Notes: a model not told the origin generated them from the letters alone. Counted from the stretch's first letter, positions 1 through 7,370 are shown. The stretch: DNA of 13,403 nucleotides from Candidatus Hodarchaeota archaeon (GCA_016840305.1 JAEOSP010000433.1:1-13403); one strand, 5' to 3'. Numbers and translations: made by a program.

Positions 1-976
1 AAAAAGAGTGGAGAAAGGAATTTCGCAACAGGAAATCTCAAAACATTTTATAATTCGTGGTATTGTTCTATTAGTAATCGAATGGATCCTTATTGCTCCC
101 TTATTCGATGCTGAATTTTTATATTTTGGAGTTCTTGCAGCAATAGGAGTTGGTTTTGTTCTTTTTGCGTTTATACGCCGACTAAGCTCGAGAATAATTG
201 GTGGATTATCCGTTTTTTTATTATTATCCCCAATAATAGCTGAATACATCTGGAATCCCATTTTTAATCCAGGCGCTCATCCAGTTACATTTTCACTCTT
301 TAATTTTGGAGATTTAGGCAGTATTTTCCCATCCCCTCAGTTTCAACAATGGTTTCAAGCGATAACATTTAATCCGATTTGGCCTTATGGATTATACCCT
401 CTTGATCCTTGGTTGGGTATTCTAGGTCTAGGAATAGTTCTTGGTAGATGGATATTAAAACAACAAGACCGGCCTAATTCAAATCAATATATTTCAAAAA
501 GATTGGCTACTGTTGGTGGTACCTCCCTCTTATTTTTCTTCATTCTTCGGATAATCCAAGGTTTTCCTAGCAGTTACTTTCCAATTTGGCAAGAAAACGG
601 AGTTCTTATTCCTAATGCTTTTACCATTCAGAATTTTTTCTTTATGTCCAAATATCCCCCCTCAATCGTGTTTCTACTCTGGACACTGGGAGGAATGTGT
701 CTTGCGCTTGCATTCGGTTTTTTTCTACAGGAGAACAAATCATTTCAGAAATGGTCTAGCCCAATTGTGGTTTTTGGAACATCAGCTCTTTACTTCTATT
801 GTGCGCACCTGTTATTATACGCAGTAATTCCTAAGGTATTTGGTCTGATAAGAAACTTTTCAGTGGGTGTAACGCTTATTGTATGGATTATTGGACTGAT
901 TCTTCTCTATCCTGGTTGTCTAGAGTTTCAGAAATTAAAGAAAAAACATCCAAATTCAATTCTAAAATATATCTAA
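1..976 (+). CDS. DUF1624 / HGSNAT-like membrane acyltransferase, 5' truncated by window edge
   Basis: This is the C-terminal part (about 320 residues) of a polytopic membrane protein of the DUF1624 / heparan-alpha-glucosaminide N-acetyltransferase catalytic family. Known members move acyl groups from CoA across the membrane onto sugars, but the substrate here is unknown. About eight hydrophobic segments are visible. Near the C-terminus (around residues 258-275 from the GTG at 8) is the family-typical stretch FGTSALYFYCAHLLLY, with a conserved membrane histidine. The sequence opens at 'RGIVLLVIEW', which normally follows the first helices of the family. The frame stays open leftward from the GTG at 8 to the window edge, so I take this as an incomplete gene lacking the N-terminal part that normally carries the first conserved Asp/His motifs. 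GTG at 8 is therefore probably not the real start. Confidence 0.7.
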   Translation, partial: KRVEKGISQQEISKHFIIRGIVLLVIEWILIAPLFDAEFLYFGVLAAIGVGFVLFAFIRRLSSRIIGGLSVFLLLSPIIAEYIWNPIFNPGAHPVTFSLFNFGDLGSIFPSPQFQQWFQAITFNPIWPYGLYPLDPWLGILGLGIVLGRWILKQQDRPNSNQYISKRLATVGGTSLLFFFILRIIQGFPSSYFPIWQENGVLIPNAFTIQNFFFMSKYPPSIVFLLWTLGGMCLALAFGFFLQENKSFQKWSSPIVVFGTSALYFYCAHLLLYAVIPKVFGLIRNFSVGVTLIVWIIGLILLYPGCLEFQKLKKKHPNSILKYI

Positions 977-1039
977 ATAATTAAGTTGAGACAGTCTATT
1001 TAGAGAATCCTATCGATAATATTGTTATTTAAAAATGAA

Positions 1040-1151
1040 TTAACCTATATTTATTAAGGATAAAGATTCACAATTAAATAGATTTTTGATCAATTCTTTC
1101 GTAATACGTCGTTGCTCCTGTTACAAGAGCTGCTTTTCCTGTTGTTATCAT
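1040..1151 (-). pseudogene. Decayed 5' fragment of a short-chain dehydrogenase/reductase
   Basis: On the minus strand an ATG at 1151 opens a 25-codon frame (stop at 1074-1076) starting MITTGKAALVTGAT. This is the first beta strand and cofactor loop of Rossmann-type short-chain dehydrogenases, placed as close to the start Met as in intact members. After TGAT the frame loses similarity. In the neighbouring frame the same DNA then reads RITKELIKNLF, which resembles the following SDR helix (GIGKELxKxLF), before a stop at 1040-1042. The simplest reading is a 5' remnant with a frameshift or small deletion in the glycine loop and nothing left of the catalytic Tyr-x3-Lys part. The similarity covers only about 25 residues, so chance is not fully excluded. 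It lies alone between the DUF1624 gene and the MFS gene. Confidence 0.5.
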
Positions 1152-1310
1152 TTGCTAACATATCCCTATAATGATCTCTATTCTTACATTTTTAAATTTC
1201 GTTTCGACGGAAAAATGGTATATTAGTAATAATTTCATTAGCAATTCACTTTGTGGACACTAAAAATTTAATAAATTTCTTTTGTTAAACAAAATTAGTT
1301 ACAGATATTC

Positions 1311-1318
1311 TATATTTT
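1311..1318 (+). promoter_or_regulatory. Putative TATA box of the MFS transporter gene
   Basis: TATATTTT is centred about 25 nt upstream of the ATG at 1339, the distance between an archaeal TATA box and the transcription start. No Shine-Dalgarno motif precedes the ATG. Together these suggest a leaderless or nearly leaderless transcript. This is inferred from spacing only; a second AT-rich stretch at 1264-1276 is an alternative. Confidence 0.35.
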
Positions 1319-1338
1319 CACTTAATAGTTGATGAATA

Positions 1339-2586
1339 ATGAATAATGATTTCTCAAACTCAGATAATGATATTATTGACGAAATCGTATCAACCAAACA
1401 CATTGTATTTCTAGGTGTGTTAGTATTCTTAACTATTTTAGCTCCTGCGTTACTACATACCAACTTGGATGAATTTCTTGTACAACGATTTAATGTAGAT
1501 ATTCTGGAAGCTTCTTATTTCGATTCTGTCCTTTATTTATCATACTTAATAGTGGGAATACTTACCGCAGTTCTCTCCAACAAGTTTGGAAAACGAAAAT
1601 TATTCATCTTACTAGGAAGTTTAGGATCCTCAATATTTTTCTTAGCAATGACAATGACGTTGAATTTTCCATTGCTTCTGGTATTTAGATTCTTACAGGG
1701 TGGTTTCACTGTCTTGTGTTGGCAAACCCTTATGACGTTAGTTCTAGATTTCTCTACCCCTTTGAATCGAGGAAAGCATATGGGAATTTTTGGGATATTT
1801 TTGGCGCTTGCTATGGGTGGAGGTCCTGTTTTTGGAGGAATATTTGCAGGAATGGGTTATTTAGTTCCATACTATTCAGCAACAATAATTTGCTTTATAG
1901 TGTTCCTATTTTCAGTAATTCTCTTATTGGAACCTAAACGGCTAACAATTAAACCATCGATTAATGAAAACCTTAGCATTCCCTTTCAAGAACCAAAATT
2001 ATTTATTCCTGGATTATTTAATTTTATTGACAGGTTTCATATTGGATTTATCCTTTTTAGTTTACAATTTTTCCTTCAATCTGTTCTTAATGTAAGTCCT
2101 GAGATGAGGGGTATGGTTTTAGGACTTTTCGCAACTCCTTACATTATTTTGCAATTCCCTGTTGGTAAATGGTCAGATAAAATCGGCCGATATATACCAC
2201 TTATTGGAGGTAGTCTTGCAACTTGGATTATTTTTTCGTTAATTGGATTTGCTGGATCTTATGGTTTATTTGTCGTCATAATAATCTTCATGCTTCTAGG
2301 TGCTGCAAATGGATTTACAGGCCCACCTTCGATGGCATTAGTAGGAGATATTGTGAAAAGTGAAGATAATGCAACTGGTATAGGTTTTTTCAATTTATTG
2401 GGAAACATTGGAATTATACTGGGTCCCTTAGTTGGAGGCATCTTAATATCCAATACTGATTATATCTCTGTGTTCATCATTGCAGGTTTATTTGAAATTA
2501 TAGCTCTTTTAGTTAATGTCATTTTGATTTTTGTTGTTTTTAGGGAAAAATTGTCTCCAAATAAGAGATTAGCCGAATCTGAATAA
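1339..2586 (+). CDS. MFS transporter, 12 transmembrane helices
   Basis: A 415-residue protein with the hydrophobicity pattern of the Major Facilitator Superfamily: six helices, a central loop (about residues 197-225) and six more helices. MFS motif A is visible in both halves: LSNKFGKRK in the loop after helix 2 (about residues 79-87) and VGKWSDKIGRY after helix 8 (about 275-285). Length and layout match the drug/small-molecule exporter-type MFS_1 group, but the substrate cannot be read from sequence. The soluble N-terminus is rich in Asn and Asp. ATG at 1339 is the second of three overlapping ATGs inside a 7-bp tandem repeat (1332-1348); the first and third lead to early stops in other frames, so only 1339 opens this gene. 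It faces the giant GNAT gene convergently, about 90 bp away, and has no operon partner. Confidence 0.85.
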   Translation: MNNDFSNSDNDIIDEIVSTKHIVFLGVLVFLTILAPALLHTNLDEFLVQRFNVDILEASYFDSVLYLSYLIVGILTAVLSNKFGKRKLFILLGSLGSSIFFLAMTMTLNFPLLLVFRFLQGGFTVLCWQTLMTLVLDFSTPLNRGKHMGIFGIFLALAMGGGPVFGGIFAGMGYLVPYYSATIICFIVFLFSVILLLEPKRLTIKPSINENLSIPFQEPKLFIPGLFNFIDRFHIGFILFSLQFFLQSVLNVSPEMRGMVLGLFATPYIILQFPVGKWSDKIGRYIPLIGGSLATWIIFSLIGFAGSYGLFVVIIIFMLLGAANGFTGPPSMALVGDIVKSEDNATGIGFFNLLGNIGIILGPLVGGILISNTDYISVFIIAGLFEIIALLVNVILIFVVFREKLSPNKRLAESE

Positions 2587-2676
2587 TAACGGTGATCCAA
2601 AGCTTTCTGAAAGATAAAAATAAACCTTAACCAATACTACTTCTTTATCATTTACACAATTAAACTATAACATAGC

Positions 2677-5600
2677 TTAAATTAATAGATCTGCTAAATT
2701 TGAATTTACTAACGGTGGTATTGTATCAAGGTTTTCAGTAAAGAAAAAAAGTGTTCGAAAAGTCATTGTTTCGTTAGCTTTTATCTTCATTTGGTTTGCA
2801 TTCATACTAAGAGATATTACTTTAAGATTTGGTGAGTAAGGATACATATTTTCATTTAAACGTGCAGATGGTAATATTGCAGAGACAAAGTATTTACTTC
2901 CTGACCGTTTGTACGCAACCCATTTGGTATACAACTCTTTTTCTAAATAAACCGTAGATTCCCAGTCTTGCATTCTATAGGTCAGGTATCCCTTATTAGA
3001 TCTTCTATCTTCCAAGAAATACAAGTCATCTGTAGATTTAGATGTTTCTAAGTTACCTGTGAGTTGAAGGAAGAAGCTTCTGGTCAATTCTGAATGATTC
3101 GTTATATGAGATTGAACTAGTAGAATAGGAGCATCAGGAAGAGTTAGATATTCATTTGTTACTTGCAATCCTTTTATCTTGGATGAATACGTTATTATTT
3201 CAGATTCAAACCTTACTCCTTGCCATTCTCCTCTGGATATTTTAGATGGAAGAAACTTGAGTTTGTTATAATCTTCCATATCCCAAGATCCTAAAGGTCT
3301 AATAATGGAACCAATACCTCCATAGAATTTGTTAAACCACAAAAATGGTCCTACTTCGGGAAATTTAACATTTCCATTATGAAGTAAGTTGGGTTCATCA
3401 TTAAGAGAGAGTGAATAAATATGTCCTCTATATGCTTCACTGGCTCTGAACTTAATAACCCCATTATCAACCTCGAAATACTTCTCTACTTCATTTCGCC
3501 TTTTTATTATTTTTTTGTCCTTATCGTAAAGTACGAGTGTTACTGGATAGTCGTAGATTCGTGTCAATGAGTCGAAAGTTAATTCACCTTTGAAAACTTT
3601 GGATTTTATATCATGTGAAAAATTTATTTGGTTATTCCATTTTATTCCTTTGGTTTCGAGTAAAATAATCTTAAGTGGGCTAGGAATAATTTTCGATAGT
3701 TTTAGATTTATTTCACCTTTAAAAACAGTTTCCCTAAAAGCATCTATCGAAACAAAGAGTTCATTCTCTCGATTGAGAATAATACCTTGGGCAATGGTTT
3801 CACCAGAGGAGCTCCTTAATCCAATCAGTATATGCGAAATTGCCTTTTTGGCAATTTCAAGATCGTAAGAAGGAGATGGTTGGTATTTTTCAAGCCAAAT
3901 CTTTCTAATAATTTGCCAAGAATCAGCAAAAACGTATGTAATCGGTGTGGATATATATTTTTCACCAGAAGCTAATGCATCAGAAAGTTTAAAGAAGATT
4001 TTTGGATGAAAGCGACCAATAGTTAATTCATGTATCTGTAATGGGTCAAAGAGCAATCCTATTGAACCAGTTTCATACACACTCACATGCCATCCCTCTT
4101 TGAGCGCCTTAGGATCCTTTCCCAAATCAATTGGTAAAGCAAAGATTTCTATCTTTTTAATTCCTTCCTGGAAAGGAATAACTCTGGTAATAGCAGGTAG
4201 TTGATTCGGCCACCAAAAGCTATTTTGTAGTAGTCCTAAACCTGACATGGAATCTTCTGAAGTATTTTCTACCTCCCAAAAGATTTGAAATTCTGCTTTA
4301 TCATGAGATATGATTATATTCCTTGTTACTTTTATTCCAGGTTTATTATCAGATATCGCTGAACTACTTAATATCAATCCTTCTTTACTCTCACTAATCA
4401 TATGGGTTAGTTCTTTTCTAAAGAATTCAGATCCTTCTTCATCAAAAGGGTAACCTAATAGAATTGGAAATCCCTTGACTCTCAAATTTCTTAATTTGTC
4501 GTGAATATCGACATCATTATTATTTGGTTGGGATTTCTTATAATAACTCAAAATTATATGTTTATTTTCAAGAAACACTTGTTGATCTCGCTCGTATGAT
4601 ATTGCTTTACTCTCAAAAAATATAGCTAGTGGTAATTTTTGAGTGGAAAGTGTTTTCCCCTCATCTGTAGCAACTTTGACAGATATATAATCAACCGTGG
4701 TATGAACTGATGGTACTTCTACAGGGAATTTAACTAAGGTGTCATATTTCGATAATTTTACCCTAGTTTTTTCATGTTCAAGAAAACGAATGTTTTTACC
4801 ATCTTCTACATTTACTGACACTACTTTCGGGGAATCATCCATGAAGTTTTGCAACGACATAGGTAAATCGAAAACATGTGAGGGTATTGTATGATAGTTA
4901 ATTGGTGTTAATAAAACCTTGATTGTCTTCACAGGTATTTTTCCCACAATTAAGTCGAAATTTGTACCATCTAATTCAATATTGAAGGTTATACCCTCAT
5001 TTGTAAATGTATCATAATGAATTTTTGTATCTAATTCATCTGTATTTTCCATTATTCTTCCGATAACCTCAAATTTATAATTGGAATTCAGATTAACTAG
5101 AATTTTCCTTTCATGAACCAAATTATTTTGTATTTCAATTTTTGAACTTGCTTTAAACCTAAATTTAAGATTTACTTCTTTTTTGGAATTATTTTCAATT
5201 TTCAATGTAGTAGAAAAACTTTCAAATCCGATATACCCTTTAGAATTGGGGGTAGTTGCTTTTATCAATAAATTATAATCATCAGTAATTAAATGGAAAC
5301 CACATATGCCTCCAATTGTCCGATCGATAAAAATTTTTAGAGATTTGGATGAATTCTCTTGAAATAAGTATTCATAAATGAGCATCTCCCCCTCTTTCTC
5401 TATATCTGGATGTTGAGTAATATTCGGTTTAAATAATTCATACCATGATTCTTTGAGAGAGGGAAAAGCCTTACATATGAAGGGATTGGTGATAATTTGC
5501 GGAATGAAATTTTCCATTGTACAGGAAGTATTGGGTCGCCATTTGTATCCTTGTCTTTTATATAAAGGCATAGCTTTCAGATTTCCTGCCCAAGTATCAA

Positions 5601-5745
5601 GCCTAACCAGTTTAGAATTTTTAGAAATAGCAAATCTTGTAGTATGAAGTAATAGAGCCTTACCTAAACCTTGGCCTTGGTAAGAAGGATCCACTCCCAA
5701 AATCAGCACATAATATGCATTTTGAATATTCCATGTCTCTCCCAC
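2677..5745 (-). CDS. Giant GNAT fusion, main part: GNAT C-half plus two putative mutarotase-like modules
   Basis: This reading frame of 1022 residues from a GTG at 5745 is the second part of a split gene. The frame stays open upstream to 5829, overlapping the N-terminal fragment (5790-5996). It starts with the GNAT core: acetyl-CoA motif A VDPSYQGQGLGKAL (about residues 18-31) and NLKAMPLYKRQGYK (about 54-67). The GNAT domain ends near residue 85. The remaining 930 residues have no signal peptide or membrane helix and are beta-strand rich. Two stretches, about residues 380-650 and 755-1015, share the pattern of a beta sandwich of the galactose-mutarotase type, for example RNIIISHDKAEFQIFWEVEN and LLVQSHITNHSELTRSFFLQ. 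That assignment is inference. No catalytic module for glycan cleavage is recognised. The gene is probably cytoplasmic. The GTG is unlikely to be the natural start because motifs continue upstream of it. Confidence 0.65.
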   Translation of the reverse strand: MGETWNIQNAYYVLILGVDPSYQGQGLGKALLLHTTRFAISKNSKLVRLDTWAGNLKAMPLYKRQGYKWRPNTSCTMENFIPQIITNPFICKAFPSLKESWYELFKPNITQHPDIEKEGEMLIYEYLFQENSSKSLKIFIDRTIGGICGFHLITDDYNLLIKATTPNSKGYIGFESFSTTLKIENNSKKEVNLKFRFKASSKIEIQNNLVHERKILVNLNSNYKFEVIGRIMENTDELDTKIHYDTFTNEGITFNIELDGTNFDLIVGKIPVKTIKVLLTPINYHTIPSHVFDLPMSLQNFMDDSPKVVSVNVEDGKNIRFLEHEKTRVKLSKYDTLVKFPVEVPSVHTTVDYISVKVATDEGKTLSTQKLPLAIFFESKAISYERDQQVFLENKHIILSYYKKSQPNNNDVDIHDKLRNLRVKGFPILLGYPFDEEGSEFFRKELTHMISESKEGLILSSSAISDNKPGIKVTRNIIISHDKAEFQIFWEVENTSEDSMSGLGLLQNSFWWPNQLPAITRVIPFQEGIKKIEIFALPIDLGKDPKALKEGWHVSVYETGSIGLLFDPLQIHELTIGRFHPKIFFKLSDALASGEKYISTPITYVFADSWQIIRKIWLEKYQPSPSYDLEIAKKAISHILIGLRSSSGETIAQGIILNRENELFVSIDAFRETVFKGEINLKLSKIIPSPLKIILLETKGIKWNNQINFSHDIKSKVFKGELTFDSLTRIYDYPVTLVLYDKDKKIIKRRNEVEKYFEVDNGVIKFRASEAYRGHIYSLSLNDEPNLLHNGNVKFPEVGPFLWFNKFYGGIGSIIRPLGSWDMEDYNKLKFLPSKISRGEWQGVRFESEIITYSSKIKGLQVTNEYLTLPDAPILLVQSHITNHSELTRSFFLQLTGNLETSKSTDDLYFLEDRRSNKGYLTYRMQDWESTVYLEKELYTKWVAYKRSGSKYFVSAILPSARLNENMYPYSPNLKVISLSMNANQMKIKANETMTFRTLFFFTENLDTIPPLVNSNLADLLI

Positions 5746-5789
5746 AAAACATGTTCCTACTATCTTATCAGAGTCATTAGGAGCTTCTA

Positions 5790-5996
5790 TTACAAAAAAT
5801 TTGTCAAATCCTGATGTTTCATGTCCTTCTCAAGATACTCACCCGTAAAAATTCGTGTTCCCCCAAATCCTTCAGGCCAGCTATTAGGGTCTTTATATGA
5901 ATTATAACATCTTGCTAACCGATCGAAATCTTCTTTGGTGGAATTAAGGGTTCGAACCAACTTTGTATGATCAATGGATATTGATTTTGACATCAT
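5790..5996 (-). CDS. N-terminal fragment of the giant GNAT gene, ends at a frame break
   Basis: A 68-residue frame beginning MMSKSISIDHTKLV at 5996. It has the composition of a GNAT N-terminus (first strand and helices: LVRTLNSTKEDFDRLARCYN, then SWPEGF) but stops at 5790-5792, before any acetyl-CoA motif. Shifting by -1 at 5796-5802 joins it directly to the downstream frame, giving ...DLTNFFVIEAPNDSDKIVGTCF..., the expected central GNAT strands ('IVG'). The joined product would be about 1105 residues. A GGTG ribosome-binding motif (6001-6004) lies five bases before the ATG and inside one arm of the inverted repeat 6000-6094. The split could be a real inactivating indel, a sequencing error in a run of six T, or programmed frameshifting. 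Confidence 0.7.
   Translation of the reverse strand: MMSKSISIDHTKLVRTLNSTKEDFDRLARCYNSYKDPNSWPEGFGGTRIFTGEYLEKDMKHQDLTNFL
5796..5802 (-). other. Frameshift point: A AAT TTT slippery heptamer between the two GNAT frames
   Basis: On the minus strand the zero frame reads ACA AAT TTT TTG TAA. The heptamer A AAT TTT matches the X XXY YYZ rule for -1 slippage, in the correct phase. A -1 shift there enters exactly the frame of the downstream 1022-residue part. The zero-frame stop is only one codon after the heptamer. The two frames overlap by 40 nt (5790-5829). No strong stimulatory stem follows: only a 5-bp TCCTA/TAGGA pairing with an 18-nt loop is visible. A missing T in the six-T run would give the same protein, so an indel is the plainer explanation. 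Confidence 0.5.
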
Positions 5997-5999
5997 AAA

Positions 6000-6094
6000 G
6001 CACCATCAATAAGTCTAAGACATTATGTGGAAAAATTTCCAACATTATTTATTCTTTAAGAAAAAAAATGCAAACCATTAGACTTATTTGGTGC
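6000..6094. repeat. Long imperfect inverted repeat upstream of the giant GNAT gene
   Basis: Arms 6000-6018 (GCACCATCAATAAGTCTAA) and 6078-6094 (TTAGACTTATTTGGTGC) are inverted copies that match over 17 positions with a two-base bulge, around a 59-bp centre. The centre holds a second near-palindrome at 6026-6044 around GGAAAAATTTCC. The proximal arm contains the GGTG ribosome-binding motif of the GNAT gene. A TATA-like box on the minus strand (TATAAATA, 6105-6112) predicts transcription starting near 6083, inside the distal arm. If so, full RNA pairing would be impossible and a DNA-binding role is more likely. If transcription starts further upstream, the hairpin would hide the ribosome-binding site. 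A small inverted-repeat element is a third option; no flanking target duplication is visible. Confidence 0.5.
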
Positions 6095-6104
6095 ATTACT
6101 GTAA

Positions 6105-6112
6105 TATTTATA
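6105..6112 (-). promoter_or_regulatory. Putative TATA box of the giant GNAT gene
   Basis: TATAAATA on the minus strand, in the context AATATAAATATT. It lies about 110 nt upstream of the ATG at 5996 and predicts a start near 6083, leaving a leader of about 85 nt that contains the nested palindrome. A weaker AATAAAT near 6046-6053 is an alternative. Confidence 0.35.
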
Positions 6113-6202
6113 TTCCCATTGATCTTGGCAAACTTATTTTATTAAAATTTTTGCAGAAAAAAGAAAAAGGGATTAATGGCTCATTTACTATTGAGAAATT
6201 GA

Positions 6203-6545
6203 TCATAGGGGCTTGAAAGCTTGAATATGTGCCTTTTGGACTAGAGTTTGTAACTTTTCGTCTTCTTCAACAGTTAATTCAACTTTAATCTCTTTTCCTG
6301 AAACAACCAATCTTCTTTCTACTAGTTCATCTTCGCTTTTCTTTGATTGTACTTTTAGAGAGATTATACTATTCTCAAGGATTTCCACTTCTTCAAATCC
6401 AGCTTTTCGGATAACATCAATATATTCTTCCTTCGTTGAGGCTCTAGATACACAGCCTGGCATTTTATCCAATTCTTTCTGAATAGTTTCAGGGAATTTT
6501 TCCTTCAAAACAATATCTGAATTTAGAATGCTGCCCCAGTGGCTA
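6203..6545 (-). pseudogene. C-terminal remnant of an ArsM-like SAM-dependent methyltransferase
   Basis: The frame ending at 6203 gives about 115 residues that match only the C-terminal part of arsenite methyltransferase-type proteins: GSILNSDIVLKEKFPE, then GCVSRASTKEEYIDVIRKAGFEEVEI and a last strand ending HIQAFKPL. In intact proteins the first part is the 'GGrimiSDIVL' strand after the SAM-binding Rossmann core. Here the conserved SDIVL residues lie upstream of the only plausible start (TTG at 6508). An in-frame TAG stands about 20 codons further up, with no ATG or GTG between. The SAM-binding motif and the N-terminal cysteine region are absent, and the DNA beyond about 6545 is unrelated. 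I read it as a truncated gene with no likely methyltransferase activity. The cysteine of 'GCV', an arsenic ligand position in the family, remains. Confidence 0.65.
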
Positions 6546-6574
6546 TTGTTCTATTGATTCTTCACTTAACCTTG

Positions 6575-6608
6575 AAAAAAAACGCGAATGAGATTTCTTT
6601 TTATCTCA
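6575..6608 (-). terminator. Hairpin plus T-run at the end of the Rv0428c-type GNAT gene
   Basis: On the minus strand TGAGAT (6608-6603) and ATCTCA (6594-6589) form a 6-bp stem with an 8-base A-rich loop. A run of eight T follows at 6582-6575 after a six-base spacer. The first three stem bases are the TGA stop codon of the acetyltransferase gene. A T-run alone can end archaeal transcription. This would separate the GNAT gene from the methyltransferase remnant below it. Confidence 0.5.
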
Positions 6609-7370
6609 AAACTTTTTTTCGTAATACAGGTATGAATACCACTCTTTAAACCCTAATTTCTTATATAATTCTACTGCTGGAGTATTTTTTTTCTCTACTT
6701 GCAAATAGATAAATCTAACTCCCAGAGATACAGCCCAATTGACTGCATTCTTGATTAGACTGGTTGCTACACCCTTTCGCTTATGTTTTTGGTCCACGGC
6801 TAAATTTAAAATCCCCATAAAATTTTCATCAATGATTGCTAGCATCGTACCAATGATTTTTCGATCATGTTCTGTATAGAAGAATCTTTTTTGAGGAATA
6901 TCAATTCTGTCCATGATTTCCCCAATAACTACCATTTTTTCAGGAGTTCTCCATAGTGACAGTTTTTCTAATGCAGGATACCATATCGGGAGACGATTGT
7001 CGGTGTATTTATGATTAAAATCAATATTATCTTCTATGTTGGGTATTTTTGCTACTTCAGTACCCATCACAAATGTTGGCATGACTTTTTCATAGGATCG
7101 ATCAACTAACAATGATTCTAACCCCTTTGGTTCATAATGGTCATGTAGCATAAAGATAGAAGATAATTTGAACTGGAAGTACTTTTTTTCAACCGTTTTT
7201 ACAGAATTAAGCAAATCTTTCCCCCACCAATTTAATGGTAAAACTGAATTGGCCCTATAAGTAACACCCTTATTAAACCGTACAATCCATCCATCCATAA
7301 AATAACTATAAAAAGCTGGCCAGGCATTATTAGCAATTTCTTGGACCGATTTAATGAAATTCTGATTCAA
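6606..7370 (-). CDS. GNAT N-acetyltransferase, Rv0428c-like type
   Basis: A 254-residue protein with an N-terminal region typical of the Rv0428c-like GNAT group (NNAWPAFYSYFMDGWIVRF and the RANSVLPL stretch, residues about 14-46). It ends in a GNAT core: acetyl-CoA-binding motif A VDQKHKRKGVATSLI (192-206) and NTPAVELYKKLGF (229-241). It should transfer acetyl from acetyl-CoA to an amine; the acceptor is unknown. Length is normal for stand-alone members. The start is TTG at 7370: an in-frame stop lies three codons upstream, and the next in-frame ATG (residue 26) would cut into the conserved region. No good ribosome-binding motif is visible. It is transcribed away from the 379-residue gene at 7572, with a shared 200-bp upstream region. 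It has no sequence likeness to the giant GNAT beyond the fold motifs. Confidence 0.8.
   Translation of the reverse strand: MNQNFIKSVQEIANNAWPAFYSYFMDGWIVRFNKGVTYRANSVLPLNWWGKDLLNSVKTVEKKYFQFKLSSIFMLHDHYEPKGLESLLVDRSYEKVMPTFVMGTEVAKIPNIEDNIDFNHKYTDNRLPIWYPALEKLSLWRTPEKMVVIGEIMDRIDIPQKRFFYTEHDRKIIGTMLAIIDENFMGILNLAVDQKHKRKGVATSLIKNAVNWAVSLGVRFIYLQVEKKNTPAVELYKKLGFKEWYSYLYYEKKF

Larger units (their letters stand above)
977..1338. other. 362-bp gene-poor region: SDR remnant and MFS promoter only
   Basis: Besides the dehydrogenase remnant on the minus strand (1040-1151) and the TATA-like box of the MFS gene (1311-1318), I see nothing coding here. No tRNA-like clover leaf, no long repeat and no convincing terminator after the DUF1624 gene. 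The sequence is AT-rich throughout. Upstream of the remnant (minus strand, 1152-1200) an ATTTAAAAATG box is left that may be its old promoter. Confidence 0.4.

Noticed and set aside
2587..2676. Palindrome CTTTCTGAAAG as a bidirectional terminator between the convergent MFS and GNAT genes
   Set aside because: The stem has five base pairs with a single-base loop that cannot form a stable RNA hairpin; only a T-rich stretch on the minus strand remains as weak evidence.
6000..6094. Calling the inverted repeat a MITE
   Set aside because: No target-site duplication and no second copy in the window; the overlap with a ribosome-binding site is equally well explained as regulation.
6203..6508. Treating the TTG at 6508 as the start of a complete 101-residue gene
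   Set aside because: Conserved ArsM residues (SDIVL) lie in frame upstream of the TTG, so the frame is the tail of a longer lost gene.
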